Shown in pieces: positions 1-7,659 of a DNA stretch of 8,517 nucleotides; position 1 is the stretch's first letter, and every line of letters starts with the position of its first letter. Made by a program: the position numbers and the translations under genes. The stretch lies in assembly GCA_937905855.1 (NCBI GenBank), contig CALCWU010000043.1, positions 1 through 8,517 on the forward strand, given 5' to 3'. The notes beneath the pieces are model-generated. The model did no database searches, was not told where the DNA came from, and saw only the letters and a program-made list of their open reading frames with translations. Origin of the DNA: an uncultured Mollicutes bacterium. GTDB lineage: Bacteria; Bacillota_I; Bacilli_A; Acholeplasmatales; Anaeroplasmataceae.

Positions 1-458
1 TATGTTGCACCGCAAGCGGTATCAATATTGTCTACATCGCTATTTGTTATACCAGCTACATAATTGTTTTTAACGTGATTTGCTGTTTCACTTGAAAATG
101 ATTGACCATTTGTCATAAATTCAACACTAACTAATTCTTTGTTAGTATTAATACCAACTAAAAGAGTTATTTCACCATAAGCATTTTTACCACTTACAGT
201 GTAGATATAGCCTAAAACCTCATTTGAATTATCACAAGCAATAACTAGCTTGGTTATTTCATCTGAGCTAAAGCCATCAGTAATTGTTTCCTTAGCATTA
301 TCATAATCTTTAAAGATCTTTTTACAAAGATTATTTTCCTTTGTAACATTATTTTCATCAATTATTGGCTTTGTAAATAGATTAACACTTGAAATTAGGG
401 CGGCGCATACAATACATATGCTCATTAAAATAACACCTATTAGTATATTCTTTTTCAT
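1..458 (-). CDS. rnfG: Rnf complex subunit RnfG, N-terminal part (truncated by window edge)
   Basis: Translating the minus strand from the ATG at 458-456 gives 152 open codons running off the left edge. RnfG is the membrane-anchored, periplasm/exterior-facing flavoprotein of the Rnf ferredoxin:NAD+ oxidoreductase and carries a covalently bound FMN. Residues 5-28 form one hydrophobic anchor. Residues 83-125 resemble an FMN_bind domain (GYIY..., then YGEITLLVG at 94-102, and an ET at 124-125). D146-T-A-C-G-A-T152 matches the flavin-transferase target D-x-x-[ST]-G-A-T, with Cys149 in the usual Ser/Thr place; Thr152 would be the FMN acceptor and is the last complete codon. The start overlaps the rnfD stop by one base (TAATG), preceded by a good AAGGGGG site at about 466-472. 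Position directly after rnfC and rnfD matches the common rnfCDG order. The missing C-terminus lies left of the window. Confidence 0.9.
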   Translation of the reverse strand, partial: MKKNILIGVILMSICIVCAALISSVNLFTKPIIDENNVTKENNLCKKIFKDYDNAKETITDGFSSDEITKLVIACDNSNEVLGYIYTVSGKNAYGEITLLVGINTNKELVSVEFMTNGQSFSSETANHVKNNYVAGITNSDVDNIDTACGAT

Positions 459-1567
459 TATAATGCCCCCTTCACTGAGAATGCTACAACAAGACACATA
501 ACACACATTACTAAAACATAAATTAGAGCTTGTCGCCAATTATATTTAGCATTTTTAATTGTTAGGTGATCAATCATTGGAGCAAACATATTACAAATTA
601 GAATACTAAAAGCTACACCCTCAGGGTAAGCACCAAGAAGACGAACAAGAGCGGTAATTATACCAGCAAGTGTACCATAGGCAATTCTACCAACCTTATT
701 TACTGGACCAGTTACAGGATCGGTTATCATAAATGTTGCACCAAATAATAATCCACCAGATAATAGCTCATATGAAACAAATTCAAATGGATTATCCCAG
801 GTCTTTTTTACATAGCCCATAATACCAACGGTAAGCATAATTATTGTAAATGATAAAATCATTGATAGAGCACATCTTAAATCAGCACTACGTCTTGCAA
901 ATAGGTAGATGGCACCGATTAATATACATAAAGCACTAACCTCACCCATCATACCAGGAATATTACCAAAGAATAAATCCTTTAAAGGATAATTAGCAAT
1001 TGCATAATTAAAATTCTTTAATGATTCACCAAGCTGAGCTAGTGGTGTTCCACCAGCAGCAACATCTATTACACCATTTGCGGTAGCATTATTTATTTTT
1101 GATCCAAAACAAATTAGAACAAAAATTCTTCCCACAGCAGCTGGGTTAAAGATATTATTTCCTAAACCACCAAAGGCCATTTTACCAACAAGAATTCCAA
1201 ATAATGCACCTACGATTACTACATAGGCTGGAGCTCCAGCTGGCATAATCATTGAATAAATTATAGCACTAATAAGTGGTGCTGTAATATTGTTAATAGT
1301 ATAGGTTGATTTTACCTTTTTAAAGCCATCCTTACTAAATAATTCCTTAAATTTCATATCCTTTGGCCAATGTGTTAGCATATGACAAATTATTTCTCCA
1401 GCAAGCATTATTACTATTGATAATAATATTACATATACACCATTCCAGCCGTTTTGAATAATTGCAAATAAAACTACAGGTAGAAGTGCAATTATTACAT
1501 CAAGCATCATTCTTTTTACACTGGCTTGCTTACGAATATAAGGAGCTGTTTCTCGAACAAATTTCAT
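458..1567 (-). CDS. rnfD: Rnf complex membrane subunit RnfD (NqrB/RnfD family)
   Basis: This 369-aa polytopic protein is the RnfD subunit, an integral-membrane flavoprotein in the Rnf electron-transfer and ion-translocation path. Family signatures are plain: GKMAFGGLGNNIFNPAAVGR at residues 128-147, FMITDPVTGP at 279-288, and EGVAFSILICNMFAPMID at 316-333. About ten hydrophobic segments are visible (e.g. 22-38, 43-61, 95-127, 210-224, 233-252, 295-311, 346-366). The flavinylation site normally reading D-x-x-S-G-A-T-P-L is here D168-V-A-A-G-G-T174-P-L: the acceptor Thr is kept, but Ser is Ala and the Ala before Thr is Gly. The length is normal for the family. The start is fixed by a strong AGGAGG site (about 1574-1579) that overlaps the rnfC stop codon, so translation is probably coupled. 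The stop TAA shares one base with the rnfG ATG. Confidence 0.96.
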   Translation of the reverse strand: MKFVRETAPYIRKQASVKRMMLDVIIALLPVVLFAIIQNGWNGVYVILLSIVIMLAGEIICHMLTHWPKDMKFKELFSKDGFKKVKSTYTINNITAPLISAIIYSMIMPAGAPAYVVIVGALFGILVGKMAFGGLGNNIFNPAAVGRIFVLICFGSKINNATANGVIDVAAGGTPLAQLGESLKNFNYAIANYPLKDLFFGNIPGMMGEVSALCILIGAIYLFARRSADLRCALSMILSFTIIMLTVGIMGYVKKTWDNPFEFVSYELLSGGLLFGATFMITDPVTGPVNKVGRIAYGTLAGIITALVRLLGAYPEGVAFSILICNMFAPMIDHLTIKNAKYNWRQALIYVLVMCVMCLVVAFSVKGAL

Positions 1568-1577
1568 ATATATCCTC

Positions 1578-2882
1578 CTACTTTGCCATCTTAGCTAATT
1601 TTTTGCCTTGACGACAATAATCAGTTACTTTTATTTTAGAAGTACAGCTATATGTACATAATCCACATTCAATACAGCTTAATACCTTTAGCTTTTTAAG
1701 TGTTTTGCCATCTTTGTTTTTAGTGGCGTTCATAATTTGAACTGGCTGTAAGCCAACTGGACATGATAAAACACAAGAACCACAACGAACACAAGGCTCC
1801 TCCCTATATTCTTCATGCTGTAAAACAATGATAGAGGTACAGGTTTTAGTAATTACACAGTCATCTCTAACCTGACAAGCACCCATCATAGGTCCACCCA
1901 TAATTAAAACCTTATCCTTATCATCAGTATAGCCATCACAAAGTGATATTAATTCTTGAACTGAGGTACCAATTCTTACTCTAAAGTTTTGAGGGAATTT
2001 AATGCCATCACCAGTAAGTGTAAAGTTTCTTTTTACAACTGGCATATTATAGCGAATAGCTTTATAAAGTCCAACAATTGTCGAAACGTTAAAGTTCATA
2101 ATTCCGTATTTAGCAGGTAAAACTCCAGATGGAATATGAATTCCTAAACAGCTTTTAATCATTTCGATTTCCCAGCCCTGAGGATAGTAGTTACCAACTC
2201 TAGCAATTTCAACATTTAAATTAGGATATCTACCCTTAACAGCTGTTAAAACATCATATAAATCTTGATATTTCTTTTTAATACAAATATAGGCCTTTTT
2301 GGCACCAAATGCTTGCATAGCATAGCTAATTCCCTTCATAATTCGATCAGGGAATTCCATCATTAAACGGTGATCGCTTGATAGATATGGCTCACATTCG
2401 ATTCCGTTTATACAAATAGTATGAATTGGATCCTGAGTTTGGAACTTAATGTAGGTTGGGAATGAACTACCACCAAGTCCTACTAGACTCATTTCCTTAG
2501 TTATTCTTACGAAATCCTCTCTTGTAAGCTTAGCAATCTCTTCAGGAGTTCTTTCATGAACTGTTTCGCAAAGCTCATCCTTTTTATCATTTTTAATTTG
2601 TACGAAATCAACAAGCTTTCCACTTCGATGGAATTTTTTTACAATTCCTACAACCTCACCGCTGACAGTAGAATGCATATTTTGTTCAAAGAAAGGACCC
2701 TTTCTTAAACCAATAACACTACCTACCTTAACCTTATCTCCAGGTTTAACGTATACCTCGGCGGTTGCACATCTTGCATTTGTAACAGCAATATAGACAT
2801 AATCAGGATCAACATAACGCATAGTTGGAAGTGACTTGGTTAGTTTTCTGATATCTGCTATTTCTCTTGTTTTTGCAATCAT
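1578..2882 (-). CDS. rnfC: Rnf complex subunit RnfC (NADH/FMN and iron-sulfur subunit)
   Basis: RnfC is the cytoplasmic subunit that exchanges electrons with NAD(H) in the Rnf complex. The 434-aa product shows the N-terminal lipoyl-like/barrel region (about 36-97), the glycine-rich FMN/NADH motif LVGLGGSSFPT at 133-143, the conserved NGIECEPYLSSDHRLM at 159-174, and YPQGWE at 233-238. Two ferredoxin-like four-Cys motifs follow: C364-x2-C367-x2-C370-x3-C374-P and C403-x2-C406-x2-C409-x3-C413, enough for two [4Fe-4S] clusters. The length fits the short Bacillota-type RnfC, without the long Ala/Lys-rich tail of proteobacterial RnfC. A GAGGTG ribosome site at about 2888-2893 lies in the 13-nt gap after the ANTAR gene; the TAG stop overlaps the rnfD ribosome site. 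Both arrangements support one transcript with the ANTAR gene upstream and rnfD downstream. Confidence 0.96.
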   Translation of the reverse strand: MIAKTREIADIRKLTKSLPTMRYVDPDYVYIAVTNARCATAEVYVKPGDKVKVGSVIGLRKGPFFEQNMHSTVSGEVVGIVKKFHRSGKLVDFVQIKNDKKDELCETVHERTPEEIAKLTREDFVRITKEMSLVGLGGSSFPTYIKFQTQDPIHTICINGIECEPYLSSDHRLMMEFPDRIMKGISYAMQAFGAKKAYICIKKKYQDLYDVLTAVKGRYPNLNVEIARVGNYYPQGWEIEMIKSCLGIHIPSGVLPAKYGIMNFNVSTIVGLYKAIRYNMPVVKRNFTLTGDGIKFPQNFRVRIGTSVQELISLCDGYTDDKDKVLIMGGPMMGACQVRDDCVITKTCTSIIVLQHEEYREEPCVRCGSCVLSCPVGLQPVQIMNATKNKDGKTLKKLKVLSCIECGLCTYSCTSKIKVTDYCRQGKKLAKMAK

Positions 2883-2896
2883 TTTTTCACCTCAAA

Positions 2897-3439
2897 TTAT
2901 TTTTCATCGTATTTTTCTAATATTTTTTTAGCAGCTTCAAGCTTAGAAATTCTTAAATCCATAGCTATTTTTAAAATAGTCTTATAGGCTTCATCCTCAT
3001 TAAGCTTATGCTTCATTAAAATGATTTTAGCTTTTTTTACCATTTTTTCTTCGTTTAGCTTATAATTTGCCTCATTAAGCTTATTAGCTAGAAGCTCAAT
3101 TTTAGCTATATATTTTTCCATTGAATAAATAATTTCTTCAATTGCAAATATATGCTTTTCATCTAAGACGAAGAAATAGGGATTATCAATAAAGCTTTGC
3201 AGCATACCAAGCTCCATTACAGGAGTTACATAAATAATTTTAGTATTTGGTCGATCTAAAATCATACTAAATAGTGGATAATAGCCATTCAAACTATTAT
3301 AATGAATAATACAAAAATCAGGACGATATTGTAAAATATCATTATAAATTTTGTAGCCCTTATTATCACTTTTGATTATTTCATATTTATCCTGCTTGAT
3401 ATAAGAGGAAAGTATGCCTAAAATTAATAGCTTTTTCAT
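2897..3439 (-). CDS. ANTAR-domain RNA-binding regulator with degenerate receiver domain
   Basis: The C-terminal part (about residues 120-175) matches the ANTAR fold: KKAKIILMKHKLNEDEAYKTILKIAMDLR-like helices with the family's A-K-x-I-L-M, E-A-Y and A-M-D-x-R positions, followed by S-K-L-E-A-A-K-K-I-L. ANTAR proteins bind paired RNA hairpins and cause transcription antitermination. The N-terminal 105 residues look like a response-regulator receiver (MKKLLILGIL start; PDFCIIHYNS at 40-49 in the place of the phospho-Asp strand), but the acceptor position is occupied by His/Tyr and no acidic pocket is visible, so phosphorylation is unlikely. A charged helical linker (about 105-135) may form the dimer coiled coil. 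It is the first gene of the transcript that continues into rnfC 13 nt later, which suggests control of the Rnf operon or of itself; that target is inferred. The ribosome site is a modest GGGG at 3447-3450, 7 nt from the ATG. Confidence 0.85.
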   Translation of the reverse strand: MKKLLILGILSSYIKQDKYEIIKSDNKGYKIYNDILQYRPDFCIIHYNSLNGYYPLFSMILDRPNTKIIYVTPVMELGMLQSFIDNPYFFVLDEKHIFAIEEIIYSMEKYIAKIELLANKLNEANYKLNEEKMVKKAKIILMKHKLNEDEAYKTILKIAMDLRISKLEAAKKILEKYDEK

Positions 3440-3497
3440 TTTAATACCCCATTGTACTAAAAAAATAATTAAAATATATACTCTCTATTACTTTATA

Positions 3498-3506
3498 ATT
3501 ATATCA
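3498..3506 (-). promoter_or_regulatory. Probable extended -10 promoter for the ANTAR-rnfCDG transcript
   Basis: On the minus strand the sequence reads TGATATAAT, an exact TGn extended -10 with consensus TATAAT (hexamer at 3498-3503). The position 17 bp further upstream (3521-3526) reads TTTAAA, a poor -35, which an extended -10 could tolerate. Transcription would start near 3491, leaving a leader of about 50 nt before the ANTAR ATG at 3439. The surrounding DNA is very AT-rich, so chance TATAAT matches are frequent; the TGn element and the location raise the odds. Confidence 0.5.
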
Positions 3507-3533
3507 TACTAAATTAAATATTTAAATATCATA

Positions 3534-5228
3534 TTAATCCGAAACTTTGTCATAATATGCTATTAAATCATCACGACAATTTAAGAATATCTTACCTAGT
3601 GTTGGATCAAAGTGAGTACCAAGTGATTCACTAATAATATTAAAGGCTTTTTCATAGCTATATTTTTCTTTATAGCAACGCTTGGAAACTAAGGCATCAA
3701 ACACATCAGCAAGTGCCATTATTCTAGCCTCAAATGGTATTTCCTCACCTTTAAGCTTAGAGGGATAGCCACTACCATCATATTTTTCATGATGATAATA
3801 GGCAATATTTACAGCGATTTTTCGGAAATATTCATCCTCAGAGCTTTGAAGTATTTCACCTACAATTTTGGCTCCCTTAATAGGGTGAAGCTTCATAATA
3901 TTATATTCCTCATCAGTAAATTTACCTTGCTTATTTAAAATACTATCAGGAATAGCGATTTTTCCAAAATCATGAAGAGGTGCAGCCATAATTACATCAT
4001 TATAGAAGTCATCACTATAGCTATATAATCCACTTTTTTTAATTTCTGGAACAAATAATTTTATACAATCACTTGTTCTTTTAATATGACCACCTGTGTT
4101 TAAATCTCTATTTTCAACAATATTGGCCATACTTAAAATTATATCATTTTGAATTTCCTTAAGATGCTTGGTTTTTAATAAAACCTCAGCTTCTAGTTTT
4201 TCATTATAATTATTTAATAAGCTTAAGTATTGTTGATTCTTGGTATCATCAGAGCAAATTATGATATAAGCTAATATTTTTGTTTTACGAGTGTTATACA
4301 AAATTTGATAATCTAGCTTATAATATTTTTCATTTTGCTTGATAATAGTATCTTGCTTCTTATTAGTTTTGGAAAAATCGTGAATGGATTTTAAAAAGAT
4401 AGAGCTATCATTAATATGATGATCAATATTTATTTTGTTGACCTCAGGAAACCATTCCTTAATAGTTTTATTTGCTCCTAAATAATGATGATGGTGATCT
4501 AAAACGATAAAGCCATAGAATTTATCATTATCTAATGAAGAGGTTGTTAACATTGATACATCATATAGTCGCATTTTTTTAAATAGGAATAAAAGAATTA
4601 TTTCTGATAATATATAAGCAAGACCAATAAGCTCATAGCTTGAATTTATTATTTTTTCTAGAAAAAAGGTTAGAATATTTATGAAAAGTATTGCTGATAC
4701 AGCAAGGCTTGTTTTAAAGGGAACATTAGCCTTATTATTAAATGATTTTATCACTACATATAAAATAGAAGCAATTATTAAAGAAAGGTAAATATAATGA
4801 ATGGTATGCATTATACCATATTCCTTTTTTAATTGATAATGATTGCCTATCTTAATAAGCTCAATACTTTTATAGAATAGGTGATGAATATTATTAGTTA
4901 AAACAAATGAAAAAATAATGGTTGCAATTACAAAGAAGAAAATTTTTAAATATTTGCCCTTTTTAAAATTTGTAAGATCACAAATAGATGTAAGCATTAA
5001 AACAGGAATAAAACAGCCTCCTATATAGGTAATGGTATTAGCTAAAATAGCCTTATCCTCTAAATTAATACTATCTATTGTGTAGAGTTCTAAATAGCCA
5101 AATGCTGAAATTGCGGTAAGAACAAAAATCAAAATAAAATAGATACCAGCTTGCTTTTTATAAATTGTAAGAAGAAGTAGTAATAATATAATTGAAATGA
5201 TAAAAATTGTTAGGTAAAAAAATGACAT
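3534..5228 (-). CDS. Membrane HD-GYP domain protein, probable cyclic-di-nucleotide phosphodiesterase with 7TM sensor
   Basis: This 564-aa protein has three parts. Residues 1-220 hold about seven hydrophobic segments and the conserved loop pattern (HHLFYKS..., KKEYGIMHTIHYIYL at 134-148) of the histidine-kinase N-terminal 7TM sensor family. Residues about 229-330 resemble a PAS-like domain, and 335-360 form a coiled coil. Residues about 362-560 are an HD-GYP hydrolase: GGH381, H419-D420 with K423 (HDFGKI), H448-P, H479-H480-E, DGSGYP at 484-489, and D508 (ALADVFD). All usual metal-binding positions and the GYP signature are intact, so hydrolysis of c-di-GMP (or a related cyclic dinucleotide) in the cytoplasm is expected. 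The ATG at 5228 has a strong GGAGG site (5236-5240). It stands alone, divergent from the membrane glycosyltransferase-like gene. A 97-bp gap and a separate promoter lie before the ANTAR gene. No GGDEF cyclase is present in the window. Confidence 0.92.
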   Translation of the reverse strand: MSFFYLTIFIISIILLLLLLTIYKKQAGIYFILIFVLTAISAFGYLELYTIDSINLEDKAILANTITYIGGCFIPVLMLTSICDLTNFKKGKYLKIFFFVIATIIFSFVLTNNIHHLFYKSIELIKIGNHYQLKKEYGIMHTIHYIYLSLIIASILYVVIKSFNNKANVPFKTSLAVSAILFINILTFFLEKIINSSYELIGLAYILSEIILLFLFKKMRLYDVSMLTTSSLDNDKFYGFIVLDHHHHYLGANKTIKEWFPEVNKINIDHHINDSSIFLKSIHDFSKTNKKQDTIIKQNEKYYKLDYQILYNTRKTKILAYIIICSDDTKNQQYLSLLNNYNEKLEAEVLLKTKHLKEIQNDIILSMANIVENRDLNTGGHIKRTSDCIKLFVPEIKKSGLYSYSDDFYNDVIMAAPLHDFGKIAIPDSILNKQGKFTDEEYNIMKLHPIKGAKIVGEILQSSEDEYFRKIAVNIAYYHHEKYDGSGYPSKLKGEEIPFEARIMALADVFDALVSKRCYKEKYSYEKAFNIISESLGTHFDPTLGKIFLNCRDDLIAYYDKVSD

Positions 5229-5253
5229 GATTTTGCCTCCATCTTTATTTAAA

Positions 5254-5282
5254 ATTATATAGCAATTCTAAATTGTTAACAA
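5254..5282 (-). promoter_or_regulatory. Sigma-A-type promoter for the HD-GYP gene
   Basis: The minus strand reads TTGTTA (-35, 5277-5282), a 17-bp spacer and TATAAT (-10, 5254-5259). Spacing is ideal and the -10 is consensus. The start of transcription would fall near 5247, giving a very short leader of about 20 nt that contains the GGAGG site. Confidence 0.6.
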
Positions 5283-5298
5283 GATAATTTCTTGAAAT
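5273..5298. promoter_or_regulatory. Cluster of short dyads between the divergent promoters (possible operator)
   Basis: Three overlapping inverted repeats sit between the back-to-back promoters: the perfect palindrome TTGTTAACAA (5273-5282), CAAGA-N5-TCTTG (5280-5294) and ATTTC-TT-GAAAT (5287-5298). They cover the -35 elements of both promoters (minus 5277-5282, plus 5292-5297), a place where one bound protein could control both directions. AT-rich DNA makes short palindromes common, so this is tentative. Confidence 0.3.
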
Positions 5299-5319
5299 AT
5301 ATTTTTCTTGTTGTATAAT
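5292..5319 (+). promoter_or_regulatory. Sigma-A-type promoter for the membrane protein operon
   Basis: TTGAAA (5292-5297), a 16-bp spacer and consensus TATAAT (5314-5319) precede the gene at 5347. A transcript would start near 5326 and carry the AAGGAG ribosome site (5334-5339), 7 nt before the ATG. Confidence 0.65.
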
Positions 5320-5346
5320 TGAATTATATTTTTAAGGAGCGATTGT

Positions 5347-7266
5347 ATGGAAAAATATTTAAAAAGGTGTCTACCATATTTTTTAATTTTAATAATAAGT
5401 ATAATTCCTTGTATTGTATTATGTAATAAGGGCTTTATAGCTGGTCATGATAATGATTTTCATTTTGCTCAAATAAAGGATTTGTTTGATTCGTTAAAAA
5501 ATAAGAATTTTAATTATTACATTAATTTCGAATGTAATCATTTTCTTGGTATGGGTGTTAAGCTTATGTATGCACCTTTATCACATTTTTTTGTGGTTAT
5601 AATTGCCTTTATTTTATCACCATTTGGAATTAGTCTAACCCAGGCTATGAAGCTTACTATTTATTTATCAATTCTTCTTAGTGGAATATTCACTTATCAT
5701 CTAGGACTAAAGATGACTAATAATAAAATTGCTGCACTTATAGCTGCTAGTACCTATATGCTTTTTCCTTATCGTTATACGGATATTTATATTAGAAATG
5801 CTTTTGCAGAAACAATAGCAATGACCTTCATCCCTTTAGTATTTAATGGTATTTATAGTATTTTAAAGATGAAAAAAATTGAATTGAAGCCATTTTTTAT
5901 TACAATTTGTGGTGTAGTACTTGTATTTATGACTCATAATATAACGGCAATTTATACCTTCTCATTTGTTTTTATCTTTGCTTTATTTTATATTAAGGAT
6001 ATTATTAGATTAATTGAGGATAAATATTTTTGGGCTGCTGCCATAGTTAGTATTATAATTATGGTATTATTAGTATCACCACTATTATTCCCAATGCTTG
6101 AGCATAAGGCCTTAGGAATTTATCGTATTTTTGATGCTAAGGCTATGAATACTAATATCGATAATGTTACAGGTGAAATAGAAAGAAGTATTGCATTTTT
6201 ATATGCAGGAGTAAATGACATCTTTGATCTTTATCTATATTGGTTTATAGCAATTTCAATTACTATATTCACTGCTATTTATTGTATAAAGAGCTATCTA
6301 TTAAACAAAAATAAATATTATTTTATTGGTATAGTCTTAGGTGGATGCTCTTCAATTTGCTTATTAATTCTTACTATTTGCTTATATAATTTTTCTTTAG
6401 CATTTTATCTTGCATTTTTACTTGAGCTATTAATTTTATTCATTCCTCTTAAGAATGAAAAACAAAAGCTTGAGATTAATTTAATTATTGCGATTACCTT
6501 CCTATTAATTTTTAGCTTTACTCTAACTATGAATAAATCATTATGGAAAATAATGCCTAAGTTTTTCTATACAATTCAATTTGCTTGGCGATTATGGGTA
6601 TTTGTAGGCTTCTTTTTAGGCCTACTTGCTTGTTTATTATTTAATATCTTACGTTATAAGAGAAATGATATATTTGTAAAGGCTGTAGGTGCAATTTTTG
6701 CTAGTGCTTCAATTATGATAATTAGGCCTTTAAACTCAAGTGCTTATGAAACATCTAGTGATATCCAAATAGATATTGAGGATACCTATTATGTATATTC
6801 AGCAGGATGGCAGCTTGAATATTTCCCTAAAATATTTTTAGAGGGACCTAAAAGTGATTTTTGGTGGAGATGGTATAATACTATATACAAAAAAAATGAT
6901 GAAAAGATTCTAATGGCTGGTATTAAGGATGGTAAGGCAACTGTAACTAATTATCAATATAATACTGATTCAATAACCTTCCATATAGAAGCAACAGAAT
7001 TATCAACAATTGAAATTCCAAGAATTTATTATTTAGGTTATCAAATCACAATTAATTCTAATGATGAAATAACAAATCTTGATTATTTTTGTAGTGAAGG
7101 CTATGTTGGCTTTAAAACTGATAAATCTGGTGATGTTACTATTAAATATGTAGGAACAAAGCTTTCAAGAATGGCTAAATATACATTTAGCCTAGGTGTA
7201 ATATTACTTGTAGGTATACCAGTAATATATACTATAAAAAAGAAGAAAATGAGTGATATAAGATGA
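5347..7266 (+). CDS. Polytopic membrane protein of the PTPS-related/GT-C type, putative glycosyltransferase
   Basis: This 639-aa protein has about 12-14 predicted membrane segments between residues 9 and 460, a hydrophilic C-terminal region (about 465-608) and a final membrane helix (612-630) followed by KKKK. Its pattern fits the large family annotated as 6-pyruvoyl-tetrahydropterin-synthase-related membrane proteins, which share the GT-C layout with YfhO-like and Dpm/PMT-type transferases. Supporting signatures are GHDNDFHFAQI at 33-43 in the first external loop (acidic residues where GT-C enzymes bind lipid-linked sugar), FPYRYTDIYIRNAFAET at 140-156, THN at 196-198, QFAWRLWVF at 411-419 (family F-P-W-R-like) and EYFP at 491-494. 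The family is thought to glycosylate cell-envelope components using polyprenyl-phosphate sugars; donor and acceptor cannot be told here. AAGGAG lies 7 nt before the ATG. The stop overlaps the next start as ATGA. It is divergent from the HD-GYP gene, which may hint at c-di-GMP-linked envelope control (inference). Confidence 0.75.
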   Translation: MEKYLKRCLPYFLILIISIIPCIVLCNKGFIAGHDNDFHFAQIKDLFDSLKNKNFNYYINFECNHFLGMGVKLMYAPLSHFFVVIIAFILSPFGISLTQAMKLTIYLSILLSGIFTYHLGLKMTNNKIAALIAASTYMLFPYRYTDIYIRNAFAETIAMTFIPLVFNGIYSILKMKKIELKPFFITICGVVLVFMTHNITAIYTFSFVFIFALFYIKDIIRLIEDKYFWAAAIVSIIIMVLLVSPLLFPMLEHKALGIYRIFDAKAMNTNIDNVTGEIERSIAFLYAGVNDIFDLYLYWFIAISITIFTAIYCIKSYLLNKNKYYFIGIVLGGCSSICLLILTICLYNFSLAFYLAFLLELLILFIPLKNEKQKLEINLIIAITFLLIFSFTLTMNKSLWKIMPKFFYTIQFAWRLWVFVGFFLGLLACLLFNILRYKRNDIFVKAVGAIFASASIMIIRPLNSSAYETSSDIQIDIEDTYYVYSAGWQLEYFPKIFLEGPKSDFWWRWYNTIYKKNDEKILMAGIKDGKATVTNYQYNTDSITFHIEATELSTIEIPRIYYLGYQITINSNDEITNLDYFCSEGYVGFKTDKSGDVTIKYVGTKLSRMAKYTFSLGVILLVGIPVIYTIKKKKMSDIR

Positions 7267-7640
7267 ATGAATTATTATTGTTAAGCAAAGAATACATTGC
7301 TAAGGATGATTTTCTAAATGAAGTGAATATTAAAAATTATCATTTTGAATTAGGCGGATCAGATGACCAACTATGGCTTATAAATGATTCTAATGATATA
7401 TGTGATGTAAGAATAAACTTATTATTTAAAGATGAAAATGGAAATATTATTGAAGATGAAATTGATTATGAATTATATGATGGAAGTGATGCTCCATATA
7501 AAGGCTTTTTGTATACAATTGAATACAAAAAAATAGCTATTGTGAGTAATCTTCTTAAACAATTAGCCAAAGATAGTCGTCAATTATATGCTGAATATAA
7601 TGCAAGTGGAAAATTTGAAATTATCAATTCAAATAAATAA
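7263..7640 (+). CDS. Small acidic hypothetical protein (125 aa)
   Basis: I do not recognise this family. The product is soluble, with no signal peptide or membrane segment. It is strongly acidic in the middle (DENGNIIEDEIDYELYDGSD at 57-76), with predicted beta strands around 26-56 and 80-95 and a helix at about 94-112 (SNLLKQLAKDSRQLYAEY). The central part reads like a beta-sandwich or immunity-type small domain, but no diagnostic motif supports a name. Its ATG overlaps the TGA of the membrane protein gene (ATGA), and the sequence upstream has only a weak purine stretch, so translation is probably coupled to that gene. A 99-aa gene follows after 19 nt. The shared operon suggests a link to the membrane protein, but the nature of that link is unknown. 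Confidence 0.7.
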   Translation: MNELLLLSKEYIAKDDFLNEVNIKNYHFELGGSDDQLWLINDSNDICDVRINLLFKDENGNIIEDEIDYELYDGSDAPYKGFLYTIEYKKIAIVSNLLKQLAKDSRQLYAEYNASGKFEIINSNK

Positions 7641-7659
7641 TTAAAAGGATAAGAAATTA

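Noticed and set aside
3453..3475. Terminator or attenuator in the ANTAR leader (T7 run on the minus strand)
   Set aside because: No stable stem precedes the T-run; the region is simply AT-rich.
3501..3533. Direct repeat ATATCATA (3501-3508 and 3526-3533) and palindrome ATATTTAAATAT (3518-3529) as operator or HD-GYP terminator
   Set aside because: All are pure low-complexity AT sequence expected by chance here; there is no GC-containing stem with a T-tract.
4485..4496. His-rich run (HHHH at residues 245-248) in the HD-GYP protein as a metal site
   Set aside because: It lies in the PAS-like region where such a run has no known role; four residues alone do not support a metal-binding call.
7264..7266. 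TGA read as Trp (Mollicutes code 4)
   Set aside because: Every Trp in the window is TGG, no gene has an internal TGA, and reading through this TGA would add only a few residues while the next gene starts at the ATGA overlap.
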